From contig NZ_JBHZRU010000018.1 of NCBI RefSeq assembly GCF_043641925.1, forward strand, positions 13,648-77,647: DNA of 64,000 nt, written 5' to 3'. The notes under the pieces are model-generated. The model saw only the letters and a list, made by a program, of their open reading frames with translations. It made no database searches and was not told the DNA's origin. This document shows, one piece after another, positions 25,386 to 33,130 of the stretch. The position numbers and the translations under genes were made by a program. Origin of the DNA: Paenisporosarcina quisquiliarum_A (GTDB lineage Bacteria; Bacillota; Bacilli; Bacillales_A; Planococcaceae). Position 1 is the first letter of the stretch. Every line of letters begins with the position of its first letter.

Positions 25386-26648
25386 TTATTGAACACGTGC
25401 AAATCCGAAACCTGACGCATAGTCGTCGCCAGTTGTTGCTCCATAACCTCCTTTAATATCGTAATTCTTCGCACGATTTTGTAAGTTGGCACGTAATGTT
25501 GCATTTGACCAGCTAGGATTTTGAGACCAAAGCTTGGAAGCTAAACCGGCAACGTGAGGTGTTGCCATAGAAGTACCGCTAATAGTGTTATACCCACCAT
25601 TATTCCAAGTTGAATAAATCGACGCACCAGGTGCAGAAATTTCTACATCTCCTTGGTTAATATAATAGTCTCCATCTGTAGAAGCATAACCACGAGAAGA
25701 GAAGTCAGCAACTCGGTAGGTACCGTTTTGTTGAACATTTTCAAGTGCCGCAACTGCTACTGCATTTACTAGAGCTCCTGGGTAACCAATCGATCCTTGA
25801 TAAGGACCTTCATTTCCTGCCGCCGCTACAACTAAAACACCTTTGTTGTATGCGTACGTTACAGCGCTTGCAATTAAACTATCGCTACTAGCAGAACCTA
25901 AAGACATGTTAATGACCGTTTTAGTTCCTGTTGAAGTAGCTTGATCTGCTGCATGGCGAATTGCTGCTGCAATATCATCTGAGTATCCTGATCCATTATC
26001 ACCAAGAACTTTATATGCCCATAAATCTGAATCTGGCGCAACACCATAAATTCCAGCACCGTCACTACCACCGTCAGCTAATGCTGATCCTGCAACATGC
26101 GTACCATGTCCGTGGGCATCATTACATACCCCATTGACTAGTGAAGTGGCTTGCGTGAAGTCTTTACATTGTTCAACTGTATTTTCTAAATCATAATGAT
26201 TTACGTTAACGCCAGTATCAAGGACAGCGATGTTAATGCCTTGTCCACCAGAAGTTGTTGTTTGGCTACTATTGTTATAGATTGCTTTAATTCCCCAAGG
26301 TGTTTGATGAGAAGGGTATTCACCTGCTGTTACTTCGAACTGGTTTGCTCGAATATCCGTATCAAGTGAAACTTGCTGAACTTTAGTCACCGTAATATTT
26401 TTGTTCTTTTGTAGTGCGACAAATTGTTTTTCGTTCATTTCTGTTGAGAAACCATTTTCGGTTAATTCCCAGCGTGCTTTGTATTTACTTTTAAGTGAAG
26501 ATTTAGTTGATGAATCGGAAGCTTCCACATAAACTCGGAATTTCTCGTCACCATTGCTAGTTGTCGTTGCTGCATTTGCACCAACAGTTGGCATTGCTAG
26601 ACTTGCTGTAAGTAAAAAGCTCATCAAGATTTTTTTCGACTTGTTCAT
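25386..26648 (-). CDS. Secreted subtilisin-like serine protease (S8)
   Basis: Extracellular endoprotease, 420 residues. Sec signal peptide (1-27, ending GANAA), I9 propeptide (about 37-95), then the catalytic domain with Asp144 (AVLDTGVNVNH), His181 (HGHGTHVAGS) and Ser360 (ISGTSMATPHVAG). Cys161 and Cys175 flank the region before the His and could form a disulfide, unlike classical subtilisins, which lack cysteines. AAAGGAG precedes the ATG. It is divergent from an NprR-like regulator with a peptide gene, so expression is probably density dependent. Confidence 0.93.
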   Translation of the reverse strand: MNKSKKILMSFLLTASLAMPTVGANAATTTSNGDEKFRVYVEASDSSTKSSLKSKYKARWELTENGFSTEMNEKQFVALQKNKNITVTKVQQVSLDTDIRANQFEVTAGEYPSHQTPWGIKAIYNNSSQTTTSGGQGINIAVLDTGVNVNHYDLENTVEQCKDFTQATSLVNGVCNDAHGHGTHVAGSALADGGSDGAGIYGVAPDSDLWAYKVLGDNGSGYSDDIAAAIRHAADQATSTGTKTVINMSLGSASSDSLIASAVTYAYNKGVLVVAAAGNEGPYQGSIGYPGALVNAVAVAALENVQQNGTYRVADFSSRGYASTDGDYYINQGDVEISAPGASIYSTWNNGGYNTISGTSMATPHVAGLASKLWSQNPSWSNATLRANLQNRAKNYDIKGGYGATTGDDYASGFGFARVQ

Positions 26649-26703
26649 TTGTGTGCTCCTTTTTCTTGTGTATTTTTCTTACTAAACCAAATCTAGCACA
26701 CAA

Positions 26704-26709
26704 AGTATA
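26704..26709 (-). promoter_or_regulatory. Candidate -10 box of the protease gene
   Basis: On the minus strand TATACT lies about 55 bases upstream of the protease start codon. No good -35 hexamer is found at 16-18 bases, as expected of a promoter that needs an activator. TTGATT and AATCAA half-sites, 19 bases apart, lie just upstream (26712-26745 region) and could be part of an operator; this is inference. Confidence 0.4.
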
Positions 26710-26795
26710 TTTTGATTATTGGGAAAATTAATTCGAAATCAAATGAAAACTTAAGAGAATTGCTGAATTGTGAATTTCTGCTAATTTATTAAAAA

Positions 26796-26824
26796 TTGAG
26801 AAAATAGACATCTCTACGTATAAT
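26796..26824 (+). promoter_or_regulatory. Sigma-A promoter of the NprR-like regulator
   Basis: TTGAGA (26796-26801), 17-base spacer, TATAAT (26819-26824). Transcription would start near 26831, 25 bases before the ATG. Confidence 0.8.
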
Positions 26825-26855
26825 GAGTCTACAAACTTTGTGAGTAGGTGAAGAT

Positions 26856-28073
26856 ATGCAAATAGGCTCATTAATTAAATATCATCGGACAAAGCAAAAG
26901 ATGACACAAAGTGAACTTGCTGAAGGAATATGCTCGGTGCCACATCTGAGTAAGATAGAGAACAATAGCAAGGAAGCCAATGTTGAGACCATCAGACTGG
27001 TGCTCGATCGTCTAGAAATTGACCTGCACGATGTGGAAGAAAGTGAAGTGAAAGTTGAGGTTTTACTTAATCAGCTGCTTCAAAATATGCTCTACCTTGA
27101 AACAGAAAAAGCAGCGAGTACTTTTCTAGAGCTACAGATGTATAAAGAAATGGTACCTTTCACCAAACACATCTACCTATACGAAATTTACAAATTAAGA
27201 TATTACTTGTTCACTAAAGACCTAGATTCTGCCGATGAACAGATAAAATGGCTCAATGCTCAACGGCAAAATTTTTCCCAACATGAAAGCTATTTACTTT
27301 CCTATTTTACTGGGATATTTTTAATCTTAAGGGGGAAATATGAGGAAGCGGATGAGAAAATCTCAGCAATACTTCAAGAGTATTATGAAACAAATACATT
27401 TGAAGGAGAAATCTATTATCATCTTGCACTGGTTAAAGGGTATATGAATCAATCCGGTCATGCGATTAATTATGGAAAGAAAGCATTGAATTTTTTCAAA
27501 GATCACTTCAATTTCAAAAGAATTCTCCATGTTCAAATGTCTTTAGCCATCAATTACTCGCAATCCAAAATCTATGATGAGGCTTTGGACAATTATCAAC
27601 ATCTCGTAAGGAACACAGAAATGCTGAAAGAGACCGCCCTATTGCCTCATATTTATCACAACATTGGTGACTTAAGACATCGTATGGGTGATTATGAACA
27701 AGCTTTGCATTATTTCAAGAAAAGCGCGGTCATCTTCCAAGAAAGAACCGAAAACTATCTTCTCTGTTTATACAATTTAGCTTTGACCGAGTTCAAACTA
27801 GAAAAATGGGATGATAGTAAAATCAGCTTCACTTTATTAAATAAAGAAGCAAAAGAAATGAAAGTCTCGCCTTACCAACTATATTCATCGTATTATTTGT
27901 TTCTTTTAAATGATAAAAAACAAAAAGCCATGACTTTCTTAGAAGAAAAGATACTTCCTTCTATAGAAAAGGCTGACGAACAAAAAGAGTTTTATCGATA
28001 CTTCAGTAAGATTCTTGCTGAGTATTATAAAAACGAAGGTAAATATGAAAAAGCAGTTAAATACATTTTATAA
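26856..28073 (+). CDS. HTH-TPR quorum-sensing regulator of the RRNPP family (NprR/PlcR-like)
   Basis: Cytoplasmic transcription regulator, 405 residues. An XRE helix-turn-helix at residues 1-60 (IGSLIKYHRTKQKMTQSELAEGI, split here at the turn) is followed by about eight TPR-like helical hairpins, for example HNIGDLRHRMGDYEQALHYFKK. Length and layout match NprR (about 420) and are longer than PlcR (about 285). Such proteins bind a secreted and re-imported peptide. The peptide candidate begins 12 bases after its stop; the likely target protease is divergent. GTAGGTG lies upstream of the ATG. Confidence 0.85.
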   Translation: MQIGSLIKYHRTKQKMTQSELAEGICSVPHLSKIENNSKEANVETIRLVLDRLEIDLHDVEESEVKVEVLLNQLLQNMLYLETEKAASTFLELQMYKEMVPFTKHIYLYEIYKLRYYLFTKDLDSADEQIKWLNAQRQNFSQHESYLLSYFTGIFLILRGKYEEADEKISAILQEYYETNTFEGEIYYHLALVKGYMNQSGHAINYGKKALNFFKDHFNFKRILHVQMSLAINYSQSKIYDEALDNYQHLVRNTEMLKETALLPHIYHNIGDLRHRMGDYEQALHYFKKSAVIFQERTENYLLCLYNLALTEFKLEKWDDSKISFTLLNKEAKEMKVSPYQLYSSYYLFLLNDKKQKAMTFLEEKILPSIEKADEQKEFYRYFSKILAEYYKNEGKYEKAVKYIL

Positions 28074-28085
28074 GGAGTGTTAATG

Positions 28086-28214
28086 ATGAAAAAAACATTG
28101 ATTTTATTATTAATTATCGGATTTGCAAGTTTGGTTAGTAACGATGTGAGTGCAGTTTTAGCCGTAGAACCTGTTGAAACTCAAGATACAGTAGCAATTC
28201 GTCCGCCAGTTTGA
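28086..28214 (+). CDS. Signalling peptide precursor (NprX/PapR-like) for the HTH-TPR regulator
   Basis: A 42-residue precursor. MKKTLILLLIIGFASLV is a Sec signal, followed by a short acidic pro-region and the C-terminal end TVAIRPPV. AAGGAG overlaps the regulator stop and lies 8 bases before ATG 28086 (ATG 28083 also possible). Size, signal sequence, position directly behind an RRNPP regulator and a proline-containing C-terminus match NprX-type pheromones, whose mature form is the last 5-8 residues. The mature sequence (perhaps AIRPPV) is inferred. Confidence 0.72.
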   Translation: MKKTLILLLIIGFASLVSNDVSAVLAVEPVETQDTVAIRPPV

Positions 28215-28232
28215 TCTCATAATTTTAATGGT

Positions 28233-28267
28233 AAAACTCCCGAGAATATTACTCTTGGGAGTTTTTG
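28233..28267 (+). terminator. Terminator of the regulator-pheromone operon
   Basis: AAAACTCCCGAGA and TCTTGGGAGTTTT (one G-U) are followed by TTTTTG. It closes a two-gene unit. Confidence 0.88.
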
Positions 28268-28359
28268 TTTGTAGATAAATAAATAGATTTACATTGTGTG
28301 TGATTTTTTATAATACACTTGGTGCAATGCTGTGAGCCTAGTGTCTTTCGTTTCGGTGC

Positions 28360-28446
28360 TCGCTTTCCGCGGGTACGGCCTCAGCCGCTTCATTCGCTTC
28401 GCTCACTGCAGGGTCTTCAGCTCGCGCTGTTCCCGCAGGAAAGAAT
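28360..28446 (-). repeat. Dispersed intergenic repeat, family A, copy 2
   Basis: Read on the minus strand it has GAGCTGAAGACCCTGCA, GAGCGAAGCG, GAAGCGGCTGA and CCCGCGGAAAGCG, shared with copies near 16.2, 37.1 and 63.9 kb. It fills the 28215-28677 gap together with two terminators. An open frame across it (28319-28567) is rejected. Confidence 0.8.
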
Positions 28447-28587
28447 ACTACCAAAGATAATTTGGTGTATTCTTTGCGACGAAGCTAGCGTAGCGATGCA
28501 GGAGCAGATATTTTTCTCGCGCCTTCACTCCAAGCAACTTAAATTGTTTTATAAAGGGCTATGTTAAAGATAAAGGGAAAAATCGCA

Positions 28588-28617
28588 TAAAAAATGAGCT
28601 TGGAGATCCATCTCCAA
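28588..28617 (-). terminator. Minus-strand terminator-like hairpin
   Basis: TTGGAGA-TCCA-TCTCCAA forms a 7-bp stem; on the minus strand a T-rich run follows after a short gap. It would end transcription of the lipoprotein gene at 28678-29028. Confidence 0.55.
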
Positions 28618-28645
28618 ACCCATTGTATTTGGTTATTCTTTTTTA

Positions 28646-28667
28646 CTAAAGCACTCGTTAGTTTAAG
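28646..28667 (-). repeat. Accessory-region repeat, box 1 type
   Basis: Minus strand: AAACTAACGAGTGCTTTAG, directly downstream of the lipoprotein gene. The same box recurs near 30480, 30975, 32640 and, diverged, 33192. Confidence 0.6.
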
Positions 28668-28677
28668 AAGAAGTATT

Positions 28678-29028
28678 TTACTCTCCGATTTGAAGTAAAT
28701 ATCTTACTTCTACTCCTCTATTATCTGCTATGAGAATATCTCTTCTCTCTTTTGGTGCAATAATTTTTGTTCCTAAAGGTAAATGACTTGCCATACCATC
28801 TTCTATTTCTCCAACAACCTCATCTTTGGTTAGTTTTACATCCTCTACCCAGCCGGTTTCTTTTACATAAATTTTATTATTGAGTTCGAAATAATCTGCT
28901 TCGGGTTCTGCCTTCAACACTTGTTCTTTAGATAAATAACCTGGCGTATCTGCACCTGGAATACCAGTACAACCTGCTATTAGGGAGAAGAAACTTATCA
29001 CTAGGATTATATTAATAAAATGCTTCAT
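28678..29028 (-). CDS. Small lipoprotein of unknown function
   Basis: A 116-residue predicted lipoprotein. The signal peptide ends in the lipobox LIAGC. The mature part is soluble with no family I recognise; KLTKDEVVGEI and LPLGTKIIAPKERRDILIAD suggest a small beta domain. GGAGGG precedes the ATG. It lies in the minus-strand run of small accessory genes, and the repeat unit CTAACGAGTGCTTTAG (minus strand) follows its stop by about 15 bases. Confidence 0.7.
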   Translation of the reverse strand: MKHFINIILVISFFSLIAGCTGIPGADTPGYLSKEQVLKAEPEADYFELNNKIYVKETGWVEDVKLTKDEVVGEIEDGMASHLPLGTKIIAPKERRDILIADNRGVEVRYLLQIGE

Positions 29029-29070
29029 AATTCCCTCCTATAAGTTAACGTAGATATAAAATCTCGAATC

Positions 29071-29103
29071 TTGTTCAACTAACCTGCTGCGTTAGTTGAA
29101 CAA
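29071..29103. repeat. Accessory-region palindrome, box 2 type (perfect copy)
   Basis: TTGTTCAACTAAC-CTGCTGC-GTTAGTTGAACAA, a perfect 13-bp inverted repeat. The last codons and stop of the YunG-like gene (minus strand TTC AAC TAA) lie inside its right arm. Related copies are at 30913, 32584 and 33131. Confidence 0.8.
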
Positions 29104-29430
29104 AAAATCTAAAAATTTTTGTTTTAAATAGGTGTACTGACTTTCATTAGTATCTGCATATGCTTCATCTCTATTAGAGGGAATGTCCATATATAAAATT
29201 TCTTCTCTAAATTGAGAAGCTGTAAAATCATATCTTTTGTTTTTAATGAAATTATAAAAGTGCCACCCATCAGGTAGTTTAGTTTTTTTTATTTCACCGC
29301 CCAATAAATCATTTACAACTAATGCAGTAACTCCACATTGCCCCGCCAAGGGATTATCCTTGCGCCATTTTGTACTTGATTTTACAGACCAGGATTTAGA
29401 CAAAGCATTCACTATTCTATCTATTTCCAT
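29092..29430 (-). CDS. YunG-like protein
   Basis: A 112-residue soluble protein with the conserved YunG pattern: SWSVKSSTKWRKDNPLAGQC, GVTALVVNDLLGGEI and GWHFYNFIKNKRYDFTASQF. Function is unknown; the conserved Cys and His suggest an enzyme-like fold. Start ATG 29430 is set by AAGGAG upstream; an earlier ATG (29454) lies before that ribosome site. The stop codon lies within a palindromic repeat. Confidence 0.75.
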   Translation of the reverse strand: MEIDRIVNALSKSWSVKSSTKWRKDNPLAGQCGVTALVVNDLLGGEIKKTKLPDGWHFYNFIKNKRYDFTASQFREEILYMDIPSNRDEAYADTNESQYTYLKQKFLDFLFN

Positions 29431-29636
29431 ATTGTTTCTCCTTCCATAAAACACTTAATATACTTCCCTTACCTTATATGGAGAGCAGCGACTAGTCATG
29501 TTGAACAATCGCGCCCGATCTTGGAGGGCTAGCGAATAACGATCCCAAATGACACTTTAGGAACATAACCTGCTTATTTAAACTGTTCGTTTCTTATTTA
29601 TCTTTTTTATTTATAATCAAATAAAGGAGGATGATT

Positions 29637-30092
29637 ATGGAAATAAAAATAGATAACTTAACAGATATTCGCACACAGGAACTTATTAATACACACTTAG
29701 CTGGTATGGCTGAAAACTCGCCTGTTGAGAGTATACATGCTTTAAATGTTGCAGCACTAAAACAAGATAATGTTACTTTTTATAGTGCGTGGAATATTAA
29801 TGACATTATGGGGTGTGGAGCTTTAAAAGAATTAACACCAAAGCATGGAGAAGTAAAGTCCATGAGAACTGCAAAGACGCATTTGAGAAAAGGTGTAGCT
29901 AGAGATATTTTAAAACATATTATAAATGAAGCAAAAATACGGGGTTACACAAAATTAAGTCTAGAAACAGGCTCAATGGATGCATTCAAACCAGCTCATC
30001 GTCTATACGAAAGTTTTGGATTCAAATACTGTAACCCTTTTTACGACTATACGGATGACCCAAACAGTGTGTTTATGGAAATTGACTTATAA
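29637..30092 (+). CDS. GNAT N-acetyltransferase
   Basis: A 151-residue acetyltransferase with the GNAT core: GCGALKELTPKHGEVKSMR, THLRKGVARDILKHIINEA (acetyl-CoA loop) and KPAHRLYESFGF. Similar to the YhfO/PhnO-like group; substrate unknown. ATG 29637 is preferred because AAAGGAGG lies 6 bases upstream; ATG 29631 touches that site. It is the only plus-strand gene in the accessory run. Confidence 0.85.
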   Translation: MEIKIDNLTDIRTQELINTHLAGMAENSPVESIHALNVAALKQDNVTFYSAWNINDIMGCGALKELTPKHGEVKSMRTAKTHLRKGVARDILKHIINEAKIRGYTKLSLETGSMDAFKPAHRLYESFGFKYCNPFYDYTDDPNSVFMEIDL

Positions 30093-30486
30093 ATGTGATT
30101 TAAAAGGAATTTCATTTTTGTATAAACATAAAAAATAAACTTAATTAACTTTCCCAAATAAGAGTTCGGGAATACACCAGAAAGGCGCAAACGTTCTTAA
30201 ATAAACGTTCGTGCCTTTTCGCAAGTAATATTGTTTATACAGCTTTCATACAAATTGCACTAATAGTTGATGCAGTAGCTTTTATACTTGCTGGCCATGT
30301 TCATTAATTTCTATTTCTTATCAGCGAAATCTGAATCTTTTCTGACGCTACCCCCAAAAAATGTTATTCAATAATATGGCCAGATTGTTGAACAACACTA
30401 AAACATATTTTTTACTAAATGCTGCGTTAGTTCAATTAGAAACAGAGCTACATACACAGCCCAAAGATCTTCAACTCAAACACCCT
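30093..30486. other. Intergenic stretch with hairpin and possible gene remnant
   Basis: Contains the terminator at 30181-30219 and the box 2 half-site near 30418-30436. Between them, 30232-30306 reads on the plus strand as a short hydrophobic frame ending GHVH-stop, possibly a decayed membrane-protein fragment. No intact gene is seen. Confidence 0.35.
30181..30219 (+). terminator. Terminator after the GNAT gene
   Basis: AAAGGCGCAAACGT and ACGTTCGTGCCTTT pair with one mismatch and one G-U, followed by TTTTC. It lies about 90 bases after the acetyltransferase stop. Confidence 0.6.
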
Positions 30487-30500
30487 TTAGTTTAATAGGG
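30478..30500 (-). repeat. Accessory-region repeat, box 1 type
   Basis: Minus strand: TTAAACTAAAGGGTGTTTGAG. It overlaps the last two codons and stop of the membrane-protein gene that ends at 30487. The paired box 2 half-site (AACTAACGCAGC) follows about 45 bases on. Confidence 0.55.
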
Positions 30501-30888
30501 CTGTATTTCTTTTAAATAAAGAAACAATTAAAAGTATTCCTAAGAATACAATCATCATATGTGGAAAAGCGAATATCCAATGAGCTACAAAATTACTTTG
30601 TGGTGTACCATCAGATATTCCGTTGCCATTAAATGAAAACCATAAAATAATTGCTGGAATTTGAAGTAACACAAGTAAAAATACAAAGATCATTTTTATA
30701 AAATTTGTGAGTTTATATTTGTTAGTTCTCAATAAAATTAAAACCCCACCTAACAAGACCGCTAATATTCCCCAGGTAACAACTTCTGATTCCGATGGAC
30801 CAAATACTCGAAATAAATAAAGTAGCCCTGTTAAAAAAGTTAATATTCCCACCGCAACTTCCAATTTAGCTGAAATTCTACCCATCAT
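30487..30888 (-). CDS. Membrane protein of unknown function, four helices
   Basis: A 133-residue protein with four hydrophobic segments (about 10-27, 37-53, 63-86 and 104-125) and short basic loops. No recognised family. GGAGGG lies just before ATG 30888. The stop codon lies in a repeat box, as with the YunG-like gene. Confidence 0.65.
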   Translation of the reverse strand: MMGRISAKLEVAVGILTFLTGLLYLFRVFGPSESEVVTWGILAVLLGGVLILLRTNKYKLTNFIKMIFVFLLVLLQIPAIILWFSFNGNGISDGTPQSNFVAHWIFAFPHMMIVFLGILLIVSLFKRNTALLN

Positions 30889-30912
30889 TTTCCCTCCATT
30901 TAAATTATTTCG

Positions 30913-30945
30913 TTATTCAACTAACCTGCTTCGTTAGTTTAATAA
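30913..30945. repeat. Accessory-region palindrome, box 2 type
   Basis: TTATTCAACTAAC-CTGCTTC-GTTAGTTTAATAA, an inverted repeat with one mismatch. Box 1 (AAAAGCACCCGTTAG, 30973-30987) follows about 30 bases on in plus coordinates. Confidence 0.75.
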
Positions 30946-31129
30946 GAAAAATGCTTTACTCCTTCTTGAAATAAAAGCACCCGTTAGCCATCCATGTATC
31001 TCAAAAATAATATCTACACCACAGATAATGAAAGAATATTACGTTCTTTCATGGGAGTTGAATAAGAAAAGAGACGCTTATTAAACAATTGCGCCCTTTA
31101 ATTGAACAATATTCTAGGGATAGATCATA

Positions 31130-31275
31130 TTAGTCAGTTAACTTTTTATCTTTTTCGGTTAAGAATGTTGCCATATCTCTTTTTACCTCATTCTTCATAG
31201 TGCATAGTGACATTAACAAAATTATCCAAAAAACACCTAGAAGGATAAAGCCATACCGTTCGTTTATTCACCCAA
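31130..31275 (-). pseudogene. Possible frameshifted small membrane protein
   Basis: On the minus strand, GTG AAT AAA CGA ACG GTA TGG begins one frame, while a one-base shift gives FILLGVFWIILLMSLC followed by a charged tail ending KDKKLTD-stop (TAA at 31130). Together they read like one helix plus a cytoplasmic tail. There is no clear ribosome site. Reported as a remnant, not as an active gene. Confidence 0.3.
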
Positions 31276-31522
31276 AATACATCGTTTAGCTAACGGGCAT
31301 TTGGCGATTTCGCTTATAACATAGATTTAATTATTTAGGCTTTAGGCAAATAAAAAAGACCGACCTTCTCTGACAATTGTTTTTCACCCAAAACTTCATA
31401 AAAAAACCTCCTTTATAAATTGGTATATCAAAATGTTTTTTACTCGATTTAGAACTCCAACAATAATGTTGCATGTGCCTATGCATTAATGGGAGTCTGG
31501 CAATTTAATGTTCTACTACAGG

Positions 31523-32421
31523 TTAGGAGATAAAAACTGGTTCAAATAACCAATCATTCGAGCGATAATTGGAATCGGAAGCGTTAATAACTTCCCTTGT
31601 AATCTTATTTTCAATCAATAATTCTCTAAACTTTGCACTTACTAAGAGGGGTTTGTAAGCCAGGTCACCAGATATCACCCACTCATTTGTATTTGCAAAG
31701 TCTGTTTCCAGGTTTATAACATCCGCTTCATAATGATACGGAAGGGGTACCCAATTTCTTAATTGACATTTAGTACACGGATTGAATGGATGTCGATTAA
31801 AAAATTTCATTTTTCCATTCCAGGGAGGCATAGTAGTTGTTGGAATCAGCCTATATACAATTTCATTGTCTTTCATACTACTTTTCGAAATAACTTCTTC
31901 TAAGGAATAGCCAGTTAATCCCCACTTATACAACATTTCAGCAAAATTTTCCGTAATAACCCAATGTTCTTGGTTTACATTTACCATTTTTCGTTTTCCG
32001 ATTTTTGAAGTATTGACTACCAGTGGAGATAATAATTTATTATAGTGAACGCCACATTCATCACACATATAGACCTTTTCTTGTTTACTCCCTTTACTTT
32101 CTAAAAAGGCCTTTTGAGTATTTCCAGTTGCCCGCAACACAAAGAAAGGGGAGGAGTCATAATCTTTCTCTTCAAAGAATAATCTAGGCTCGGGTTCAAA
32201 ATCATCTGCGATGTTCAGACGTTTTATTAATCTAATTAAATCCTTATTGAATTCAAGTACATTTGGAATTTTTTCACTTAAAAAAATTCATAATAAACGA
32301 CTGGGAATAATTCATATTCTTTAGGGTTATTTGGAACATTATATTTTTGAAATAATAGATCAAAATCCTTCCTTTCTGGTGGATTCTCTACAAAAAAACT
32401 ATAATAGTATTGGTAATACAT
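31523..32421 (-). pseudogene. Frameshifted CxxC-containing protein, possible immunity-type protein
   Basis: The start is ATG 32421 with GGAGG six bases upstream (MYYQYYYSFFVENPPERKDF), and the frame stops at TAA in a run of seven T (about 32281). With eight T the frame would continue unbroken as LSEKIPNVLEFNKDLIRL into the 205-residue downstream frame, giving about 298 residues. The downstream part has CDECGVHY and CTKCQLRNW pairs, typical of zinc-ribbon folds, and SLEEVI. It recalls double-CxxCG immunity proteins of polymorphic toxins, a weak inference. The break could also be a sequencing error. Confidence 0.55.
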
Positions 32422-32440
32422 CCAAAAACCTCCAAGTGAA

Positions 32441-32472
32441 AAGGCAGGAGTTTGAACTCCTACCTTATTTTT
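32441..32472. terminator. Hairpin upstream of the frameshifted gene
   Basis: AAGG-AGGAGTT pairs with AACTCCT-CCTT; a T-rich run follows on the plus strand (TTATTTTTT) and TTTT on the minus strand. It could end a minus-strand transcript coming from 32538 or beyond. Confidence 0.55.
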
Positions 32473-32475
32473 TAT

Positions 32476-32538
32476 CTATATTGTTTGGATAAAGAGAATT
32501 GCCATCACAAAGTTGGTTTCATCATCGATATTAAACAT
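32476..32538 (-). CDS. Possible 20-residue ORF
   Basis: Minus strand ATG to TAG encoding MFNIDDETNFVMAILFIQTI, with AAGGAG about 10 bases upstream and a terminator directly after. Either a tiny peptide gene or the residue of a lost gene. Very low certainty. Confidence 0.2.
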   Translation of the reverse strand: MFNIDDETNFVMAILFIQTI

Positions 32539-32583
32539 CCAATGTCAACTCCTTACCCGTATTCTAACCATAACTCTTTTTCT

Positions 32584-32652
32584 TATTGAACTAACCTGCC
32601 TAGTTAGTGCTATAAACGTTGTTCAACTAAAGTCACTAAAGCACCCGGTAGA
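32584..32652. repeat. Accessory-region two-part repeat (box 2 then box 1)
   Basis: Box 2: ACTAACCTGCCTAGTTAGT (32590-32608). Then GTTGTTCAACTAA, then box 1 CTAAAGCACCCGGTAG (32636-32651). It lies directly downstream (minus strand) of the RDD protein gene that ends at 32664. Confidence 0.65.
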
Positions 32653-32663
32653 TGAAGAAAAAT

Positions 32664-33083
32664 TTATTCCCTACTAACATAGGTCCCACCAATGAAATCA
32701 TGAATGCCTCTCTTGTCTTTTCGAAATATAACCAGTAGTCCACTAACCAATACTGATATTCCAAAGGTAGCTAAAACAACGATATAGTTACCAACCACTT
32801 CTCTCATAACCATATTGAGTATCGTTAAATTTTCATCATCTTTAAAACGTTTTATTTTAATCTTGAAAATCCGCTTACCGATTATGTATCCGACCCACAG
32901 AATAGGAGTTACAGTCAAGTAAAAAGTATAAAAAAATCGAAAAGTAAATCCTTTTGTCCATTCAATAGAGTAATTACCGTTAATGATATAATATACAATT
33001 CCAGGTATTGTCGAAATAATTAAAAAATATATAATACTTGCTAAAAACCTTATACCAAATCCTGCTGGTTTTTTTGAATCCAT
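32664..33083 (-). CDS. RDD family membrane protein
   Basis: A 139-residue protein with the RDD domain: the first helix begins AGFGIRFLASIIYFLI, the second region has WVGYIIGKRIFKIKIKRF, and the third helix ends at KRGIHDFIGGTYV, a conserved signature. Three membrane helices. RDD proteins are transport-related, some being Na+/H+ exchangers, but most are uncharacterised. GGAGG precedes the ATG. A two-part repeat follows the stop. Confidence 0.82.
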   Translation of the reverse strand: MDSKKPAGFGIRFLASIIYFLIISTIPGIVYYIINGNYSIEWTKGFTFRFFYTFYLTVTPILWVGYIIGKRIFKIKIKRFKDDENLTILNMVMREVVGNYIVVLATFGISVLVSGLLVIFRKDKRGIHDFIGGTYVSRE

Positions 33084-33130
33084 CTAACTCCTCCAAATAT
33101 ACTTTTTTTATAAATTATACCATTTTTTTC

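Larger units (their letters stand above)
30889..31522. other. 634-base stretch without an intact gene
   Basis: Holds a full two-part repeat (box 2 palindrome 30913-30945, box 1 near 30973-30987), a fragment of a broken small membrane protein on the minus strand (31130-31275), and a plus-oriented box 1 relative (CTAACGGGCATTTGG, 31290-31305). It looks like decayed accessory DNA. Confidence 0.45.

Noticed and set aside
28319..28567. Open frame of 82 codons on the plus strand
   Set aside because: It overlaps family A repeat copy 2; no ribosome site and no protein family.
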